DNA from: Polynucleobacter sp. 71A-WALBACH
GTDB lineage: Bacteria > Pseudomonadota > Gammaproteobacteria > Burkholderiales > Burkholderiaceae
DNA: 64,000 bases
Reading direction: 5' to 3'
Assembly: GCF_018882365.1 (NCBI RefSeq)
Contig: NZ_JACVOP010000001.1
Coordinates: 1-64,000 of the forward strand
This document shows, in pieces, positions 42,160 to 53,547 of this stretch (its first letter is position 1; each line of letters opens with the position of its first letter). A model generated the notes under the pieces. The model did no database searches, was not told the DNA's origin, and saw only the letters and a program-made list of their open reading frames with translations. The translations under genes were made by a program, and so were the position numbers.

Positions 42160-44547
42160 TTAGTCTATTGCCGCAAGCTTAGCGATACTGAGTTGCAACC
42201 ATTTCACACCGTGGCGCTTGAAATTGACTTGAGCCCGCGCATCAGCATCATTACCCTCTAAACCAGTCACCCGCCCCTCACCAAACTTCGTGTGAAAAAC
42301 ATTTTGCCCAATCGTAAATGGATAATTACCTCGTGGTGGTGAAGCCATTCTGGTAACAGAGGTTGAGGCAGAGCCAACGCGACCCAGTTGTTTAGCGGGC
42401 CGTTCACGCTCATTACTGCTGTCAAAGAAATCGTTAGATCCGAACTCGCGCTGACGGGTATAGCCATCTTGCCAAGTGGATCCTGAGCGACCGCCATTTC
42501 CACTGGTAGTGCCACCCCAACGAGCATCCTTCATTTTTGGAGTGAGCCACTTTAGCGAATCGGAAGGCAACTCTTCTAAGAAGCGTGACGGCATGTTGTA
42601 ACGCACTTGACCGTGCAGCATCCGTGACTGCGTATGAGAGAGATAGAGACGCTCTTTAGCGCGGGTAATCGCGACATACATGAGGCGACGCTCTTCCTCT
42701 AATCCGTTTTGCTCATTAATACTGTTCTCGTGTGGGAACAAGCCTTCTTCTAAGCCAGTAATAAATACCGCGGTGAATTCTAAGCCTTTAGCAGAGTGAA
42801 CAGTCATCAGCTGAACAGCATCTTGACCCGCTTGGGCTTGGTTATCCCCAGCCTCTAATGAAGCATGCGATAGAAATGCAGCTAATGGTGAGACTTCCAC
42901 TACACCAGGCGCATTCTCACCCGGTAGCGTGGCAGCAGTTGCGTCCTGGCCATAACCTTCTTCCGCAATAAATGCGGTTGCGGCATTGATTAATTCTTGT
43001 AAATTTTCTACGCGATCTTGTCCTTCACGCTCTGAGAGGTAGTGCTGAATCAAGCCGCTATTCTGAATCACAAACTCAACGGTTTCAGGCAAGGTATTGT
43101 GGCGAGTCGCCTCGCGCATGTGATCCACCAAACGCACAAAGCCACCCAAGGAGGCGCCAGCCTTGCCATCCAATGTAGATGCCGCTAGATACAGCGAGCT
43201 ATTCTGAGCACGCGCCGCATCTTGCACAGCCTCAATGGATCTTGCGCCAATACCGCGTGTCGGGAAATTAACTACTCGTGAGAAGGAGGTATCGTCGTTC
43301 GGATTTTCTAGAAGACGTAAATACGCTAAGGCATGCTTAATCTCGGCGCGCTCGAAGAAGCGTAATCCGCCATACACACGATAGGGAATGGCAGCGGAAA
43401 ACAAAGCATGCTCAATGATGCGTGATTGCGCATTGCTTCTATAGAGCAAGGCTACTTCAGTACGCTTGATACCGCTATTTACCAAGGCTTTGATTTCATC
43501 TACAAGCCACGCCGCTTCAGCGTGATCGCTTGGTGCATCGTAGATGCGGACGGGCTCGCCATGACCTGCATCGGTGCGCAGGTTTTTACCAAGACGATCC
43601 GTGTTATTGGAAATTAAATAGTTTGCGGTATTGAGAATATGACCATGCGAGCGGTAGTTTTGCTCAAGCTTGACCATCATGGGGTGATATTGCTTTTCAT
43701 AAAGACGCATGTTCTCTACATCGGCACCGCGGAATGCATAAATACTTTGATCGTCATCACCCACCGCGAAGACTGCACTACTTCCAGCGCTACTCACATT
43801 CACACGGCTGGCATCGTGACCGGAAAGTAATTTCAGCCAAGCGTATTGGAGCGCATTGGTATCTTGAAACTCATCAATCAAAATATGACGGAAGCGCTCT
43901 TGATAATGTGTCCGAATCGCTTCGTTATGTTTAAGCAGTTCATAGCTGCGCAATAAGAGTTCTGCAAAGTCGACTACGCCTTCACGTTGACATTGCTCGT
44001 CGTAAGCTTCATACAGCTGTGCCATCTTGGCTTGAAAGTCATCACCAACCGATAGTTCGCGAGCGCGTTGGCCGCGCTCTTTGGCATGCGCAATGAAGTA
44101 TTGCAACTGCTTAGGAGGATATTTTTCATCATCGACCTTTAAACCCTTCAAAAGGCGCTTAATGGCAGAAAGTTGATCTTGGGTATCCAAAATCTGAAAA
44201 GTGGACGGTAAACCCGCTTCTTTGTGATGCGCACGCAATAAACGGTTGCAAAGACCATGAAAAGTGCCAATCCACATACCACGGGTATTAATGGGCAACA
44301 TGGCGCTTAAGCGCAACATCATCTCTTTAGCGGCCTTATTAGTGAAGGTCACCGCTAGGACCCCAATGGGCGAAACTTGACCCGTTTGGATCAACCAAGC
44401 TATACGGGTGGTGAGGACGCGGGTCTTTCCGCTACCAGCGCCAGCCAAAATGAGGGCTGACTGGGCTTGGCCATTTGAATTAACAGGCGGGAGGGTCACT
44501 GCCTCGCGTTGTTCTGGATTAAGGTTTGCGAGCAAGTCTGAGTACAT
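42160..44547 (-). CDS. uvrD: UvrD/PcrA-type DNA helicase
   Basis: This 795-residue superfamily 1A helicase has Walker [50 protein letters not shown] and [12 protein letters not shown] in order. It unwinds DNA 3' to 5' in excision and mismatch repair. A tudor-like tail ([15 protein letters not shown]) is at the C-terminus. The start faces valS head to head, with 24 bp between them. Confidence 0.96.
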   Translation of the reverse strand: MYSDLLANLNPEQREAVTLPPVNSNGQAQSALILAGAGSGKTRVLTTRIAWLIQTGQVSPIGVLAVTFTNKAAKEMMLRLSAMLPINTRGMWIGTFHGLCNRLLRAHHKEAGLPSTFQILDTQDQLSAIKRLLKGLKVDDEKYPPKQLQYFIAHAKERGQRARELSVGDDFQAKMAQLYEAYDEQCQREGVVDFAELLLRSYELLKHNEAIRTHYQERFRHILIDEFQDTNALQYAWLKLLSGHDASRVNVSSAGSSAVFAVGDDDQSIYAFRGADVENMRLYEKQYHPMMVKLEQNYRSHGHILNTANYLISNNTDRLGKNLRTDAGHGEPVRIYDAPSDHAEAAWLVDEIKALVNSGIKRTEVALLYRSNAQSRIIEHALFSAAIPYRVYGGLRFFERAEIKHALAYLRLLENPNDDTSFSRVVNFPTRGIGARSIEAVQDAARAQNSSLYLAASTLDGKAGASLGGFVRLVDHMREATRHNTLPETVEFVIQNSGLIQHYLSEREGQDRVENLQELINAATAFIAEEGYGQDATAATLPGENAPGVVEVSPLAAFLSHASLEAGDNQAQAGQDAVQLMTVHSAKGLEFTAVFITGLEEGLFPHENSINEQNGLEEERRLMYVAITRAKERLYLSHTQSRMLHGQVRYNMPSRFLEELPSDSLKWLTPKMKDARWGGTTSGNGGRSGSTWQDGYTRQREFGSNDFFDSSNERERPAKQLGRVGSASTSVTRMASPPRGNYPFTIGQNVFHTKFGEGRVTGLEGNDADARAQVNFKRHGVKWLQLSIAKLAAID

Positions 44548-44553
44548 CGCCCC

Positions 44554-44563
44554 AATTATAATT
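44554..44563. promoter_or_regulatory. Shared palindromic -10 for uvrD and valS
   Basis: AATTATAATT is a perfect palindrome giving TATAAT on both strands (44,557-44,562 plus, 44,560-44,555 minus). Start points would fall a few bases before each ATG (44,572 and 44,547), so both messages could be nearly leaderless. No strong -35 is visible on either side. Confidence 0.35.
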
Positions 44564-44571
44564 TGCCTCTT

Positions 44572-47463
44572 ATGCCAAATGCTTCGAATACCCCTAATTC
44601 ATCAGCGGCCAGTTCTTTAGACGAACTAGCCAAATCCTACGAACCCGCCCCAATTGAAGCTTATTGGGGTCCGGAATGGGAACGCCGAGGCATTGCCGAC
44701 GCCACCCTAGATGAGGGCAAGGGAGACTTCTCGATTCAGTTACCACCACCGAATGTGACTGGCACCCTTCATATGGGTCACGCCTTTAACCAAACCATCA
44801 TGGATGGCTTAGTGCGTCATGCCCGCATGTCTGGCAAAAATACCTTGTGGGTTCCAGGCACAGACCATGCCGGTATCGCTACGCAAATCGTCGTTGAGCG
44901 TCAGCTGGATGCACAGAAAGTTTCTCGTCATGATTTAGGTCGTGAGAAATTTTTAGAAAAAGTTTGGGAGTGGAAAGAAACCTCTGGCAATACCATCACC
45001 CGTCAGATTCGTCGTTTAGGTGCTTCGATTGATTGGGGTAAAGAATATTTCACGATGGACAGCAAGATGTCCAAAGCAGTTGTCGAAGTATTCGTTCGTT
45101 TGCATGAGCAGGGATTAATTTACCGCGGCAAACGTTTAGTGAACTGGGATCCAGTTCTAGGTACCGCAGTTTCAGATTTGGAAGTAGTGAGCGAAGAAGA
45201 AGATGGCTCCATGTGGCATATCCGCTATCCATTAGCGGATGGCTCTGGACACCTGACCGTTGCCACCACTCGCCCAGAGACCTTATTGGGCGACGTCGCC
45301 GTCATGGTCAACCCAGAAGACGAGCGCTATAAACACCTCATTGGCAAGTCAGTACAGCTACCACTCTGCAATCGGGAAATTCCGATCATTGCGGATGACT
45401 ACGTTGATTTAGCTTTTGGTACTGGCGTAGTTAAAGTGACGCCTGCACACGATTTCAATGACTATGCCGTTGGACAGCGCCACCAATTGCCACTCATTAA
45501 TATTTTGACTCTCGATGCCAAGATTAATGAAAATGCTCCTGCCGCTTATCAAGGTCTTGAGCGCTTTGCCGCACGCAAACAAATCGTTGCTGACCTTGAA
45601 ACAGCAGGACTACTAGATAAAGTTCAGCCTCACAAATTAATGGTGCCACGTGGTGATCGCACTCAAACCATCATTGAGCCAATGCTCACAGACCAATGGT
45701 TTGTTGCGGTATCAAAACCAAGTCCTGACAATAAATACCAACCTGGTTCATCCATCGCTGGCGCTGCTTTAGATGCGGTAACTAAAGGCGATATCAAACT
45801 GGTTCCAGAAAACTGGATCAGCACTTATTCGCAGTGGCTGGAAAATATTCAGGACTGGTGCATCTCTCGTCAACTCTGGTGGGGTCATCAAATCCCCGCC
45901 TGGTATGGCGATGATGGTCAGATTTTTGTAGGCCGCTCCGAAGAAGAGGCGCAAGCCAAAGCCACTGCTGCCGGCTACACCGGCCAACTGAATCGTGATC
46001 CTGATGTTTTAGATACTTGGTTTAGCTCTGCGCTCGTGCCATTTAGCTCATTAGGCTGGCCTGAGGAAACGCCTGCACTAAACCATTTCTTGCCCTCATC
46101 CGTCCTAGTGACTGGTTTTGACATTATCTTCTTCTGGGTAGCCAGAATGGTCATGATGACTTGCCATTTCACGGGCAAGGTGCCGTTCCATACCGTCTAC
46201 GTTCATGGCTTAGTGCGTGATGCCGAAGGCCAGAAGATGAGCAAATCTAAGGGGAATACCTTGGATCCCATTGATTTGATTGACGGCATCAAGATTGAAG
46301 ACTTAGTGTCCAAGCGGACTACTGGCTTGATGAATCCTAGGCAAGCTGAAAGTATTGGCAAAAAGACTAAGAAAGAGTTTCCGGAAGGGATTCCCGCGTT
46401 TGGTACGGATGCTTTGCGCTTTACTTTTGCCTCACTGGCGTCACTTGGCCGCAACATTAACTTTGATCAGAAGCGCTGCGAGGGCTATCGCAACTTTTGC
46501 AACAAGTTGTGGAACGCCACCCGCTTCGTTCTCATGAACTGCCCTGGCAATGATGAAGAAAATGGTTTTGCACCATGTGATAACCAATGTGGTCCAGATG
46601 GTTATCTTGATTTTTCAGCAGCGGATAAATGGATCGTTTCTTTATTACAAAGAACAGAGGCTGATGTAGCCAAAGGTTTCCAAAACTATCGCTTTGACAA
46701 TATCGCTACCAGTATTTATCAGTTTGTTTGGGATGAATACTGCGATTGGTATTTAGAATTGGCAAAAGTTCAATTGCAAACAGGTACCCCTGCACAGCAA
46801 CGTGCTACTCGCAGAACGCTCTTGCGTGTTCTAGAAACCATTTTGCGCATGGCTCATCCGCTGATTCCATTCATTACTGAAACCCTCTGGCAAACCGTTG
46901 GGCCAAAGATTGGTAAAGAATTAGCTAAGCAAGATAAGCAAACCATTGCTCTACAGCCTTACCCCGTTGCTCAGCTCGATAAGATTGACGAGCAAAGTGA
47001 AGCTTGGGTTGCGCAAATTAAATCCATCGTAGATGCCTGTCGTAATCTGCGTGGCGAGATGCAAGTCTCTCCCGCGCTCAAGGTGCCCCTCTGGATTAGT
47101 GGGCCGCAAGACTTTCTGAGACAGGCAAGCCCATACATTACTGCCTTAGCCAAGTTATCAGAAGTCAAAATCTACGATGACGAATCTGCTTTAGAAAAAG
47201 ATGCTCCTGGCGCCCCAATGGCCTTGGTTGGCGATTTCAAGCTATTGCTCAAAATTGAAGTAGACGTAGCAGCCGAGAGAATTCGCCTGGGCAAAGAAAT
47301 TGAGCGCTTGGCCAATGAGATAACGAAGGCACGTAGCAAACTTGGCAATGAGAGCTTTGTGGCTCGCGCCCCAGAAGAGGTGGTTGCCCAAGAAAAGCAA
47401 CGTCTTGCTGGCTTTGAGCAAAATCATGAGAAGCTTGTTGCACAATTAGAACGACTGAAATAA
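44572..47463 (+). CDS. valS: Valyl-tRNA synthetase
   Basis: With ATG at 44,572 the protein has 963 residues. [13 protein letters not shown] is the HIGH motif, QKMSKSKGN the KMSKS motif, and [10 protein letters not shown] marks the editing domain. The C-terminus has the coiled-coil arm ([14 protein letters not shown]). It charges tRNA-Val. A TTG at 44,563 extends the frame but overlaps the -10. It is divergent from uvrD. Confidence 0.97.
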   Translation: MPNASNTPNSSAASSLDELAKSYEPAPIEAYWGPEWERRGIADATLDEGKGDFSIQLPPPNVTGTLHMGHAFNQTIMDGLVRHARMSGKNTLWVPGTDHAGIATQIVVERQLDAQKVSRHDLGREKFLEKVWEWKETSGNTITRQIRRLGASIDWGKEYFTMDSKMSKAVVEVFVRLHEQGLIYRGKRLVNWDPVLGTAVSDLEVVSEEEDGSMWHIRYPLADGSGHLTVATTRPETLLGDVAVMVNPEDERYKHLIGKSVQLPLCNREIPIIADDYVDLAFGTGVVKVTPAHDFNDYAVGQRHQLPLINILTLDAKINENAPAAYQGLERFAARKQIVADLETAGLLDKVQPHKLMVPRGDRTQTIIEPMLTDQWFVAVSKPSPDNKYQPGSSIAGAALDAVTKGDIKLVPENWISTYSQWLENIQDWCISRQLWWGHQIPAWYGDDGQIFVGRSEEEAQAKATAAGYTGQLNRDPDVLDTWFSSALVPFSSLGWPEETPALNHFLPSSVLVTGFDIIFFWVARMVMMTCHFTGKVPFHTVYVHGLVRDAEGQKMSKSKGNTLDPIDLIDGIKIEDLVSKRTTGLMNPRQAESIGKKTKKEFPEGIPAFGTDALRFTFASLASLGRNINFDQKRCEGYRNFCNKLWNATRFVLMNCPGNDEENGFAPCDNQCGPDGYLDFSAADKWIVSLLQRTEADVAKGFQNYRFDNIATSIYQFVWDEYCDWYLELAKVQLQTGTPAQQRATRRTLLRVLETILRMAHPLIPFITETLWQTVGPKIGKELAKQDKQTIALQPYPVAQLDKIDEQSEAWVAQIKSIVDACRNLRGEMQVSPALKVPLWISGPQDFLRQASPYITALAKLSEVKIYDDESALEKDAPGAPMALVGDFKLLLKIEVDVAAERIRLGKEIERLANEITKARSKLGNESFVARAPEEVVAQEKQRLAGFEQNHEKLVAQLERLK

Positions 47464-47514
47464 CAGTAGCTAACTCAAGTAAATAAAGTAAAGCCTAAAG
47501 CGATCGGAATTTCC

Positions 47515-48399
47515 ATGCCATTAAGCACTAAAGCCGTAACCAAAGCAGTCTTCCCAGTTGCAGGTCTAGGGACGCGATTCTTACCTGCTACTAAAGCTAG
47601 CCCAAAAGAAATGCTGAATGTCGTTGATAAGCCACTGATTCAGTATGCGGTTGAAGAGGCGATTGCCGCTGGCATCACCGAAATGATTTTCGTAACTGGC
47701 CGTAGCAAGCGCGCAATCGAAGATCACTTTGATAAAGCTTATGAATTAGAAGCTGAACTCGAGGCAAAGAATAAGCAGGCCTTGCTAGAGATCGTACGTA
47801 GCGTCAAGCCAAGCCATGTCGATTGCGTCTATGTACGCCAGCCAGAGGCACTTGGCCTGGGTCACGCTGTCTTGTGTGCAGAAAAGCTTGTGCGTGATGA
47901 GCCTTTTGCCATCATCCTCGCAGATGACTTGCTTGATGGCCAGCCCCCAGTACTCCAGCAAATGCTGAGAGTATTTGACGAGCAAAACGGCTCTGTCTTG
48001 GCAGTGGAAAAGATCGACCCATCTAAAAGTAGTTCCTATGGAATTATTTCTGGGACAGAAGTATCCAAAGGAATTTATCGTCTAGATGGCATTGTGGAGA
48101 AACCACAGCCCCAAGACGCCCCCTCTAACTTAGCGGTAGTAGGTCGCTATGTTTTATCTTCAGACATCTTTAAGCATATTCGCAATCTCAAGCCCGGCGC
48201 TGGCGGTGAAATTCAGCTGACTGATGCGATTGCCTCTTTACTCAAAGAAGAGCCAGTATTTGCTTATGAATATGATGGAGTGCGTTACGACTGTGGCAGT
48301 AAGCTAGGCTACCTCAAAGCTTCCGTGGAATTTGCTTTGCGGCATCCCGAAGTGAGTACTGAGTTTGCAGCGTACTTAAAGAGTCGTTCTTTAACTTAG
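47515..48399 (+). CDS. galU: UTP-glucose-1-phosphate uridylyltransferase
   Basis: This 294-residue nucleotidyltransferase has [22 protein letters not shown] with the nucleotide-binding loop, [23 protein letters not shown] and GEIQLTDAI. It makes UDP-glucose for envelope sugars. It lies 51 bp after valS and ends at a strong terminator. Confidence 0.96.
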   Translation: MPLSTKAVTKAVFPVAGLGTRFLPATKASPKEMLNVVDKPLIQYAVEEAIAAGITEMIFVTGRSKRAIEDHFDKAYELEAELEAKNKQALLEIVRSVKPSHVDCVYVRQPEALGLGHAVLCAEKLVRDEPFAIILADDLLDGQPPVLQQMLRVFDEQNGSVLAVEKIDPSKSSSYGIISGTEVSKGIYRLDGIVEKPQPQDAPSNLAVVGRYVLSSDIFKHIRNLKPGAGGEIQLTDAIASLLKEEPVFAYEYDGVRYDCGSKLGYLKASVEFALRHPEVSTEFAAYLKSRSLT

Positions 48400-48431
48400 G
48401 CCTTAAACACTATCTTCCGTGAGATAAAAAC

Positions 48432-48461
48432 AAAAAGGCAGAAAGTGATTTCTGCCTTTTT
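48432..48461. terminator. Terminator after galU
   Basis: AAAAAGGCAGAAA, the loop GTGA and TTTCTGCCTTTTT form a perfect 13-bp stem with T-runs on both strands. It serves galU and the converging tusA-like gene. Confidence 0.9.
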
Positions 48462-48496
48462 GTTTGGTACTGAGAGTTTCCAGTATTTAAGGAGTC

Positions 48497-48736
48497 TTAT
48501 CTTCTCTTTAAAAAGAATACCAAGATATCGCCCTCGGTAGTGCTGGAGAGCAACTCATTACCCGTCTGTTTGGCAAAGGCGGGAAAGTCATGCGCAGCAC
48601 CAGCATCGGTTGCTTTCACTTTCAATACTTCGCCTGATTGCATGGTGGCTAGGGCTTTTTTAGTGCGCAAGATGGGAAGCGGGCAGTTCATACCAATCGC
48701 ATCGACTTCAAGATTAAATTCGATAGCATCACTCAT
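48497..48736 (-). CDS. TusA-family sulfur carrier protein
   Basis: With ATG at 48,736 the protein has 79 residues and one SirA/TusA domain. Cys18 sits in the family motif [11 protein letters not shown]. Such proteins relay persulfide sulfur, for example to tRNA thiolation. An in-frame start at 48,751 lies inside alaS. The start overlaps the last codon region of alaS, so the two are co-transcribed. Confidence 0.88.
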   Translation of the reverse strand: MSDAIEFNLEVDAIGMNCPLPILRTKKALATMQSGEVLKVKATDAGAAHDFPAFAKQTGNELLSSTTEGDILVFFLKRR

Positions 48737-51357
48737 TTCGAGGCCACCCAATCTTTAACGCCAGCCAAAGCCGCGCCCAACTTACTAGGATCCGTACCGC
48801 CGGCCATCGCCATTTCTGGCTTACCGCCACCCTTACCGCCCACTTGCTGGGCAACAAAGTTCACCAAGTCACCTGCTTTGACTTTAGCAATTGAGTCCGC
48901 GGTAACGCCTGCGATCAAACTGACCTTATCGCCCTGAACAGAAGCCAAGACAATCGCTGCTGTTTTCAGCTTCGCTTTCAAGGCATCCATGGTCTCGCGT
49001 AAGACCTGCGCATCAGCACCATCCAAGCGCGCCGCTAATACCTTAAGGCCATTGACATCAATCGCTTGTGTTGCCAACTCATCACCTTGGCTTGCAGCAA
49101 GTTTGGAATTGACTTTATCTAACTCTCGCTCAGCCTGACGCAAGCTGTCTTGAAGCTGGGTAACCCGATTTACCAAATCTCCTGGATGGGTTTTAAGAAT
49201 CGTTGCCGCTTCGTTGATCCTATCTTCTAAGCCTTGCAAGAAGTTCAAAGCGTTTCTGCCAGTGACCGCCTCAACACGACGAATTCCAGCAGCTACACCA
49301 CCTTCAGAAACAATCTTCAAGCTACCGATATCACCAGTACGCCCAACGTGAGTTCCGCCGCATAGCTCCTTAGAGCTACCGATTTCTAGTACGCGAACTT
49401 CGTCGCCATACTTTTCACCAAAGAGCATCATGGCGCCGGTTTTTTGCGCATCATCTAGAGACATCACTTTTCCGGAGGTTGCGGTATTCGCCAGAATCTC
49501 GGCATTCACAATATCTTCAACCCGTCGAAGCTCTGCAGCAGTTATAGGGGCATTGTGCGTAAAGTCAAAACGGGTTTTGCTGGCGTCAACCAATGAACCT
49601 TTTTGTTGCACATGGTCACCCAATACTTCGCGCAATGCTTTATGCAGAATATGCGTAGCGCTGTGGTTGCGCATGATTTCAGTTCTTTGCTCAGCATCCA
49701 CTAGGGCATTCAGTGTGTCGCCCACCTTAAGCTCACCCTCGAGTACTTCACCCTGATGACCAAATACATCGGCCTGAATCTTAAAAGTATCCTCAACAGC
49801 AAAGCGCACCGCTTCATTGCGCAACTCGCCCTTATCGCCAACCTGTCCACCAGACTCCGCATAAAAAGGGGTGTTATCTAATACGATTACTGCGGCATCG
49901 CCAGCTTTCACAGACTGCACGGCAGAGCCGTCCACATATAGCGCAGTGACTTTGGCGCCCTCATGCTTCAGAGTATCGTAGCCATGGAACTGAGTGGGTT
50001 TGCCGGAGTACTCTAGACCTTGAGCCACTTTAAACTTACCGGCCGCTCTCGCTTGGTCGCGTTGCTTTTGCATTGCCAACTCGAAACCTTCAGCGTCGAC
50101 CGTGACATCACGTTCGCGGCAAACGTCCGCAGTCAAATCTAATGGGAAGCCAAAGGTATCGTGTAAACGGAAAGCAGTCTCACCATCAACCGTTTTGGCC
50201 CCACCAGCAAGAGCGCCTTCCAAAATTTCCATGCCATTAGCAATGGTCTGAAAGAAACGCTCCTCTTCCTGCTTAATTACTTCACTTACTTTATCTTTTG
50301 CTGCCTGTAGCTCTGGATAAGCCTGACCCATCTCCTTTACGAGCGCGGGAACGAGTTGATAGAAGAAAGGTTTGCGCGCACCCAATTTATAGCCATGGCG
50401 AATCGCACGGCGTGTAATACGGCGCAACACATAGCCACGACCCGCATTGCCCGGGATCACGCCATCCACTACGATAAAACTACAGGCACGAATGTGATCC
50501 GCAATTACTTTAAGAGATGGGCTAGCTGGATCACAATTCTCGCCACCAGCGGCATCGACAGCTTCTTTAGCTGCCTTGAGCAAATTAACAAAAAGATCAA
50601 TCTCGTAATTGGAATGCACGTGCTGTAAAACAGCAGCAATCCGCTCAAGACCCATGCCGGTATCTACGCTAGGCTTAGGCAATGGATGCATATTGCCCGC
50701 TTCATCGCGATTGAACTGCATAAATACGTTATTCCAGATCTCGATGTAGCGATCACCATCCTCATCAGGGCTTCCTGGAGGGCCACCAGCGATATGAGCG
50801 CCATGGTCATAAAAGATTTCAGTACAAGGGCCGCATGGGCCTGTGTCGCCCATCATCCAGAAGTTGTCTGAAGCGTAACGAGCACCCTTGTTATCGCCAA
50901 TACGAATAATGCGCTCAGCAGGAACGCCGATTTGCTTATTCCAAATCTCATAAGCTTCGTCGTCTTCTGCATACACAGTGACAAGCAACTTTTCTTCGGG
51001 AAGCTTAAAGACTTCAGTCAATAAGCCCCAGGCAAACTGAATCGCATCTTTCTTAAAGTAATCTCCAAAAGAAAAATTACCCAGCATTTCAAAGAAGGTG
51101 TGATGACGAGCCGTATAGCCAACGTTATCCAAGTCATTGTGTTTGCCGCCGGCACGGATACATTTTTGAGCAGTTGTGGCGCGGTTATAAGGGCGCTTAT
51201 CAAAGCCTAAAAAGACGTCCTTAAACTGGTTCATCCCGGCATTCGTAAATAGCAAGGTAGGGTCGTCTCCAGGCACCACTGGGCTAGAAGGGACAATTTG
51301 GTGGCCTTTTTGGGCGAAGTAGTCCAGGTACGCCTGGCGAATTTGGGAGACTTTCAT
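48733..51357 (-). CDS. alaS: Alanyl-tRNA synthetase
   Basis: With ATG at 51,357 the protein has 874 residues. The N-terminus [19 protein letters not shown] is typical; the class II core has [14 protein letters not shown], the editing domain has [14 protein letters not shown] and [13 protein letters not shown], and a C-Ala domain ends the protein. It charges and proofreads tRNA-Ala. A longer frame to 51,393 lacks family support. Confidence 0.97.
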   Translation of the reverse strand: MKVSQIRQAYLDYFAQKGHQIVPSSPVVPGDDPTLLFTNAGMNQFKDVFLGFDKRPYNRATTAQKCIRAGGKHNDLDNVGYTARHHTFFEMLGNFSFGDYFKKDAIQFAWGLLTEVFKLPEEKLLVTVYAEDDEAYEIWNKQIGVPAERIIRIGDNKGARYASDNFWMMGDTGPCGPCTEIFYDHGAHIAGGPPGSPDEDGDRYIEIWNNVFMQFNRDEAGNMHPLPKPSVDTGMGLERIAAVLQHVHSNYEIDLFVNLLKAAKEAVDAAGGENCDPASPSLKVIADHIRACSFIVVDGVIPGNAGRGYVLRRITRRAIRHGYKLGARKPFFYQLVPALVKEMGQAYPELQAAKDKVSEVIKQEEERFFQTIANGMEILEGALAGGAKTVDGETAFRLHDTFGFPLDLTADVCRERDVTVDAEGFELAMQKQRDQARAAGKFKVAQGLEYSGKPTQFHGYDTLKHEGAKVTALYVDGSAVQSVKAGDAAVIVLDNTPFYAESGGQVGDKGELRNEAVRFAVEDTFKIQADVFGHQGEVLEGELKVGDTLNALVDAEQRTEIMRNHSATHILHKALREVLGDHVQQKGSLVDASKTRFDFTHNAPITAAELRRVEDIVNAEILANTATSGKVMSLDDAQKTGAMMLFGEKYGDEVRVLEIGSSKELCGGTHVGRTGDIGSLKIVSEGGVAAGIRRVEAVTGRNALNFLQGLEDRINEAATILKTHPGDLVNRVTQLQDSLRQAERELDKVNSKLAASQGDELATQAIDVNGLKVLAARLDGADAQVLRETMDALKAKLKTAAIVLASVQGDKVSLIAGVTADSIAKVKAGDLVNFVAQQVGGKGGGKPEMAMAGGTDPSKLGAALAGVKDWVASK

Positions 51358-51482
51358 GGGAATAATTATCGCATTGGCACTAGTCAGGGGCAAACCCTAA
51401 GTAAACCTTCTCAATCCTGCCTTACAATCCCGTAACATCAATAAATAGATCGGCATTTAAGTCGATAAACAAGGAGCTCAAC

Positions 51483-51941
51483 TTGAAAATTCGCAATCAA
51501 CGGGATTTCGGCGCTGGAATCATGTACATGGTGATCGGCCTGTTCTTTACCATCATAGCAACGCAATACCCAATGGGTACTGCAGCCAAAATGGGGCCCG
51601 GATACTTCCCCTTCTGTCTTGGTATTCTGATGACCCTCTTGGGCTTATTGGTGCTCGTGAAGTCCTTAGGCGCCACGGCTGCCATCGAAAGCATTCCTAA
51701 ATTCAACTGGCGCATTATTGGCTTGATTACTGGCTCCGTAGTGCTTTACGGCATTCTTCTGCCAACTATGGGCTTTGTTGTAGCGGTATTTGTACTGGTG
51801 TTCATGTCAGCTAGCGCGAGTCATGAATTCCATTGGAAGGGCACCTTGATCAATGCAACTTTCCTTGTTGCCTTTACCTATTCGGTGTTTGTATTGGGCT
51901 TGAAGCTTCAATTCCCACTTCTACCTTTCTTTCTTCAATAA
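51483..51941 (+). CDS. tctB: Tripartite tricarboxylate transporter small subunit
   Basis: This 152-residue protein has four membrane helices. GPGYFPFCLGILMTLLGL in the first half is the TctB signature. It works with TctA to import a carboxylate captured by a periplasmic binding protein. The start is TTG at 51,483, 7 bp after AAGGAG; Met15 is an alternative. The usual tctC binding-protein gene is not adjacent. Confidence 0.88.
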   Translation: MKIRNQRDFGAGIMYMVIGLFFTIIATQYPMGTAAKMGPGYFPFCLGILMTLLGLLVLVKSLGATAAIESIPKFNWRIIGLITGSVVLYGILLPTMGFVVAVFVLVFMSASASHEFHWKGTLINATFLVAFTYSVFVLGLKLQFPLLPFFLQ

Positions 51942-51960
51942 CGGACCGGGATACTGAAAA

Positions 51961-53463
51961 ATGGACTTATTTGCTAATTTAGCCCTCGGTTTCGATACCG
52001 CCTTTACTCTTCAAAATCTCCTTTACTGCTTAATCGGCTGTGTATTGGGTACCTTAATTGGTGTTTTGCCTGGCTTAGGCCCAATTGCTACGATTGCAAT
52101 GCTATTGCCTGCAACCTATGCCCTGCCTCCAATTGCCGCGTTGATTATGTTGGCTGGTATTTACTACGGCTCTCAGTACGGTGGCTCCACAACAGCGATT
52201 TTGCTCAACATCCCAGGAGAGACGTCCTCGGTGGTGACGGCGATTGATGGCTACCAAATGGCCAGAAATGGTCGAGCGGGCGTGGCTCTCTTTACCGCTG
52301 GTATGGGGTCATTCTTTGCTGGTTGCGTAGCGACTTTGGTTTTGGCTGCTTTTGCCGCCCCCTTGTCCCAGTTAGCCTTTAAGTTTGGTCCTGCCGAATA
52401 CTTCTCCTTAATGGTGTTGGGCTTAATTGGCGCAGTTGTTCTGGCATCAGGCTCTTTGATCAAGGCAATTGGCATGATCATCCTCGGCCTCTTGATGGGC
52501 TTGATTGGCACCGATGTGAACTCTGGCGTATCTCGTTACGCGTTTGACATCCCTGAATTAAGTGACGGCATTGGTTTCGTAGCCGTGGCGATGGGTGTAT
52601 TCGGCTTCGCTGAAATCATGGGCAACCTTGAGAAAAAAGGTGAGGATGAGGGCTTCTTGAACAAGATGACCACCATGATCCCAACCAAACAAGATGTAAA
52701 ACGCATGATTCCGTCTATCTTGCGCGGTACCACTATTGGTTCTATTTTGGGAATCTTGCCGGGCGGTGGCGCTGCTTTGGCTGCCTTTGGCGCCTACTCT
52801 GTCGAGAAGAAATCGTCCAAGTACAGCCATGAGTTTGGCAAAGGTGCGATTGAGGGTGTAGCAGGTCCGGAAGCTGCTAATAACGCTGCCGCTCAAACCT
52901 CCTTTATTCCATTGCTCACTTTGGGTATACCGCCAAATGCGGTGATGGCTTTGATGGTTGGCGCAATGACCATTCATAACATTCAACCAGGTCCTCAGGT
53001 GATGACCAGCAACCCAGCCTTGTTCTGGGGTCTGATCGCATCCATGTGGATCGGTAACGTGATGTTGATTCTCTTGAACTTGCCACTCATTGGTATTTGG
53101 GTAAAGCTCTTGAAGATTCCTTATCGCTTTATGTACCCAGCCATTTTGGTGTTCTGCTGTATCGGCGTTTACACCGTAAATAACACTGTGTTTGACGTAT
53201 ACATCACCGCCGCTTTTGGCATTATTGGCTACCTCTTCTTCAAACTCGGTTGCGAACCCCCTCCATTACTGCTTGGATTCGTGCTCGGACCGATGATGGA
53301 AGAGAACTTCCGTCGCGCCTTATTGTTGTCACGCGGTGATTTCACAACCTTCGTAACCCGTCCACTATCTTTAGGTTTGCTCATCGCAGCAGCCCTCTTG
53401 GTTGTGATCGTGGCTCTTCCTGCGGTGAAGAAAACCCGTGAAGAGGCTTTTGTAGAAGATTAA
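51961..53463 (+). CDS. tctA: Tripartite tricarboxylate transporter large subunit
   Basis: This 500-residue permease has about twelve helices. GVLPGLGPIATIAMLLP, YYGSQYGGSTTAILLNIPGE and GILPGGGAALAAFGAYS are TctA hallmarks. It transports a carboxylate with sodium or protons. It follows tctB by 19 bp and is closed by a terminator. The substrate depends on a TctC protein encoded elsewhere. Confidence 0.93.
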   Translation: MDLFANLALGFDTAFTLQNLLYCLIGCVLGTLIGVLPGLGPIATIAMLLPATYALPPIAALIMLAGIYYGSQYGGSTTAILLNIPGETSSVVTAIDGYQMARNGRAGVALFTAGMGSFFAGCVATLVLAAFAAPLSQLAFKFGPAEYFSLMVLGLIGAVVLASGSLIKAIGMIILGLLMGLIGTDVNSGVSRYAFDIPELSDGIGFVAVAMGVFGFAEIMGNLEKKGEDEGFLNKMTTMIPTKQDVKRMIPSILRGTTIGSILGILPGGGAALAAFGAYSVEKKSSKYSHEFGKGAIEGVAGPEAANNAAAQTSFIPLLTLGIPPNAVMALMVGAMTIHNIQPGPQVMTSNPALFWGLIASMWIGNVMLILLNLPLIGIWVKLLKIPYRFMYPAILVFCCIGVYTVNNTVFDVYITAAFGIIGYLFFKLGCEPPPLLLGFVLGPMMEENFRRALLLSRGDFTTFVTRPLSLGLLIAAALLVVIVALPAVKKTREEAFVED

Positions 53464-53486
53464 TTCTCGAATGCTTCCCCGAAACG

Positions 53487-53513
53487 AGCCCGCAGTTGTT
53501 TGCGGGCTTTTTT
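53487..53513 (+). terminator. Terminator after tctA
   Basis: AGCCCGCA and TGCGGGCT form an 8-bp stem followed by a T-run. It lies 24 bp past the tctA stop and 35 bp before the glnS start. Confidence 0.88.
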
Positions 53514-53547
53514 CTTTATGGGTGGGGGTTTTCTCTACAATGGGCGC

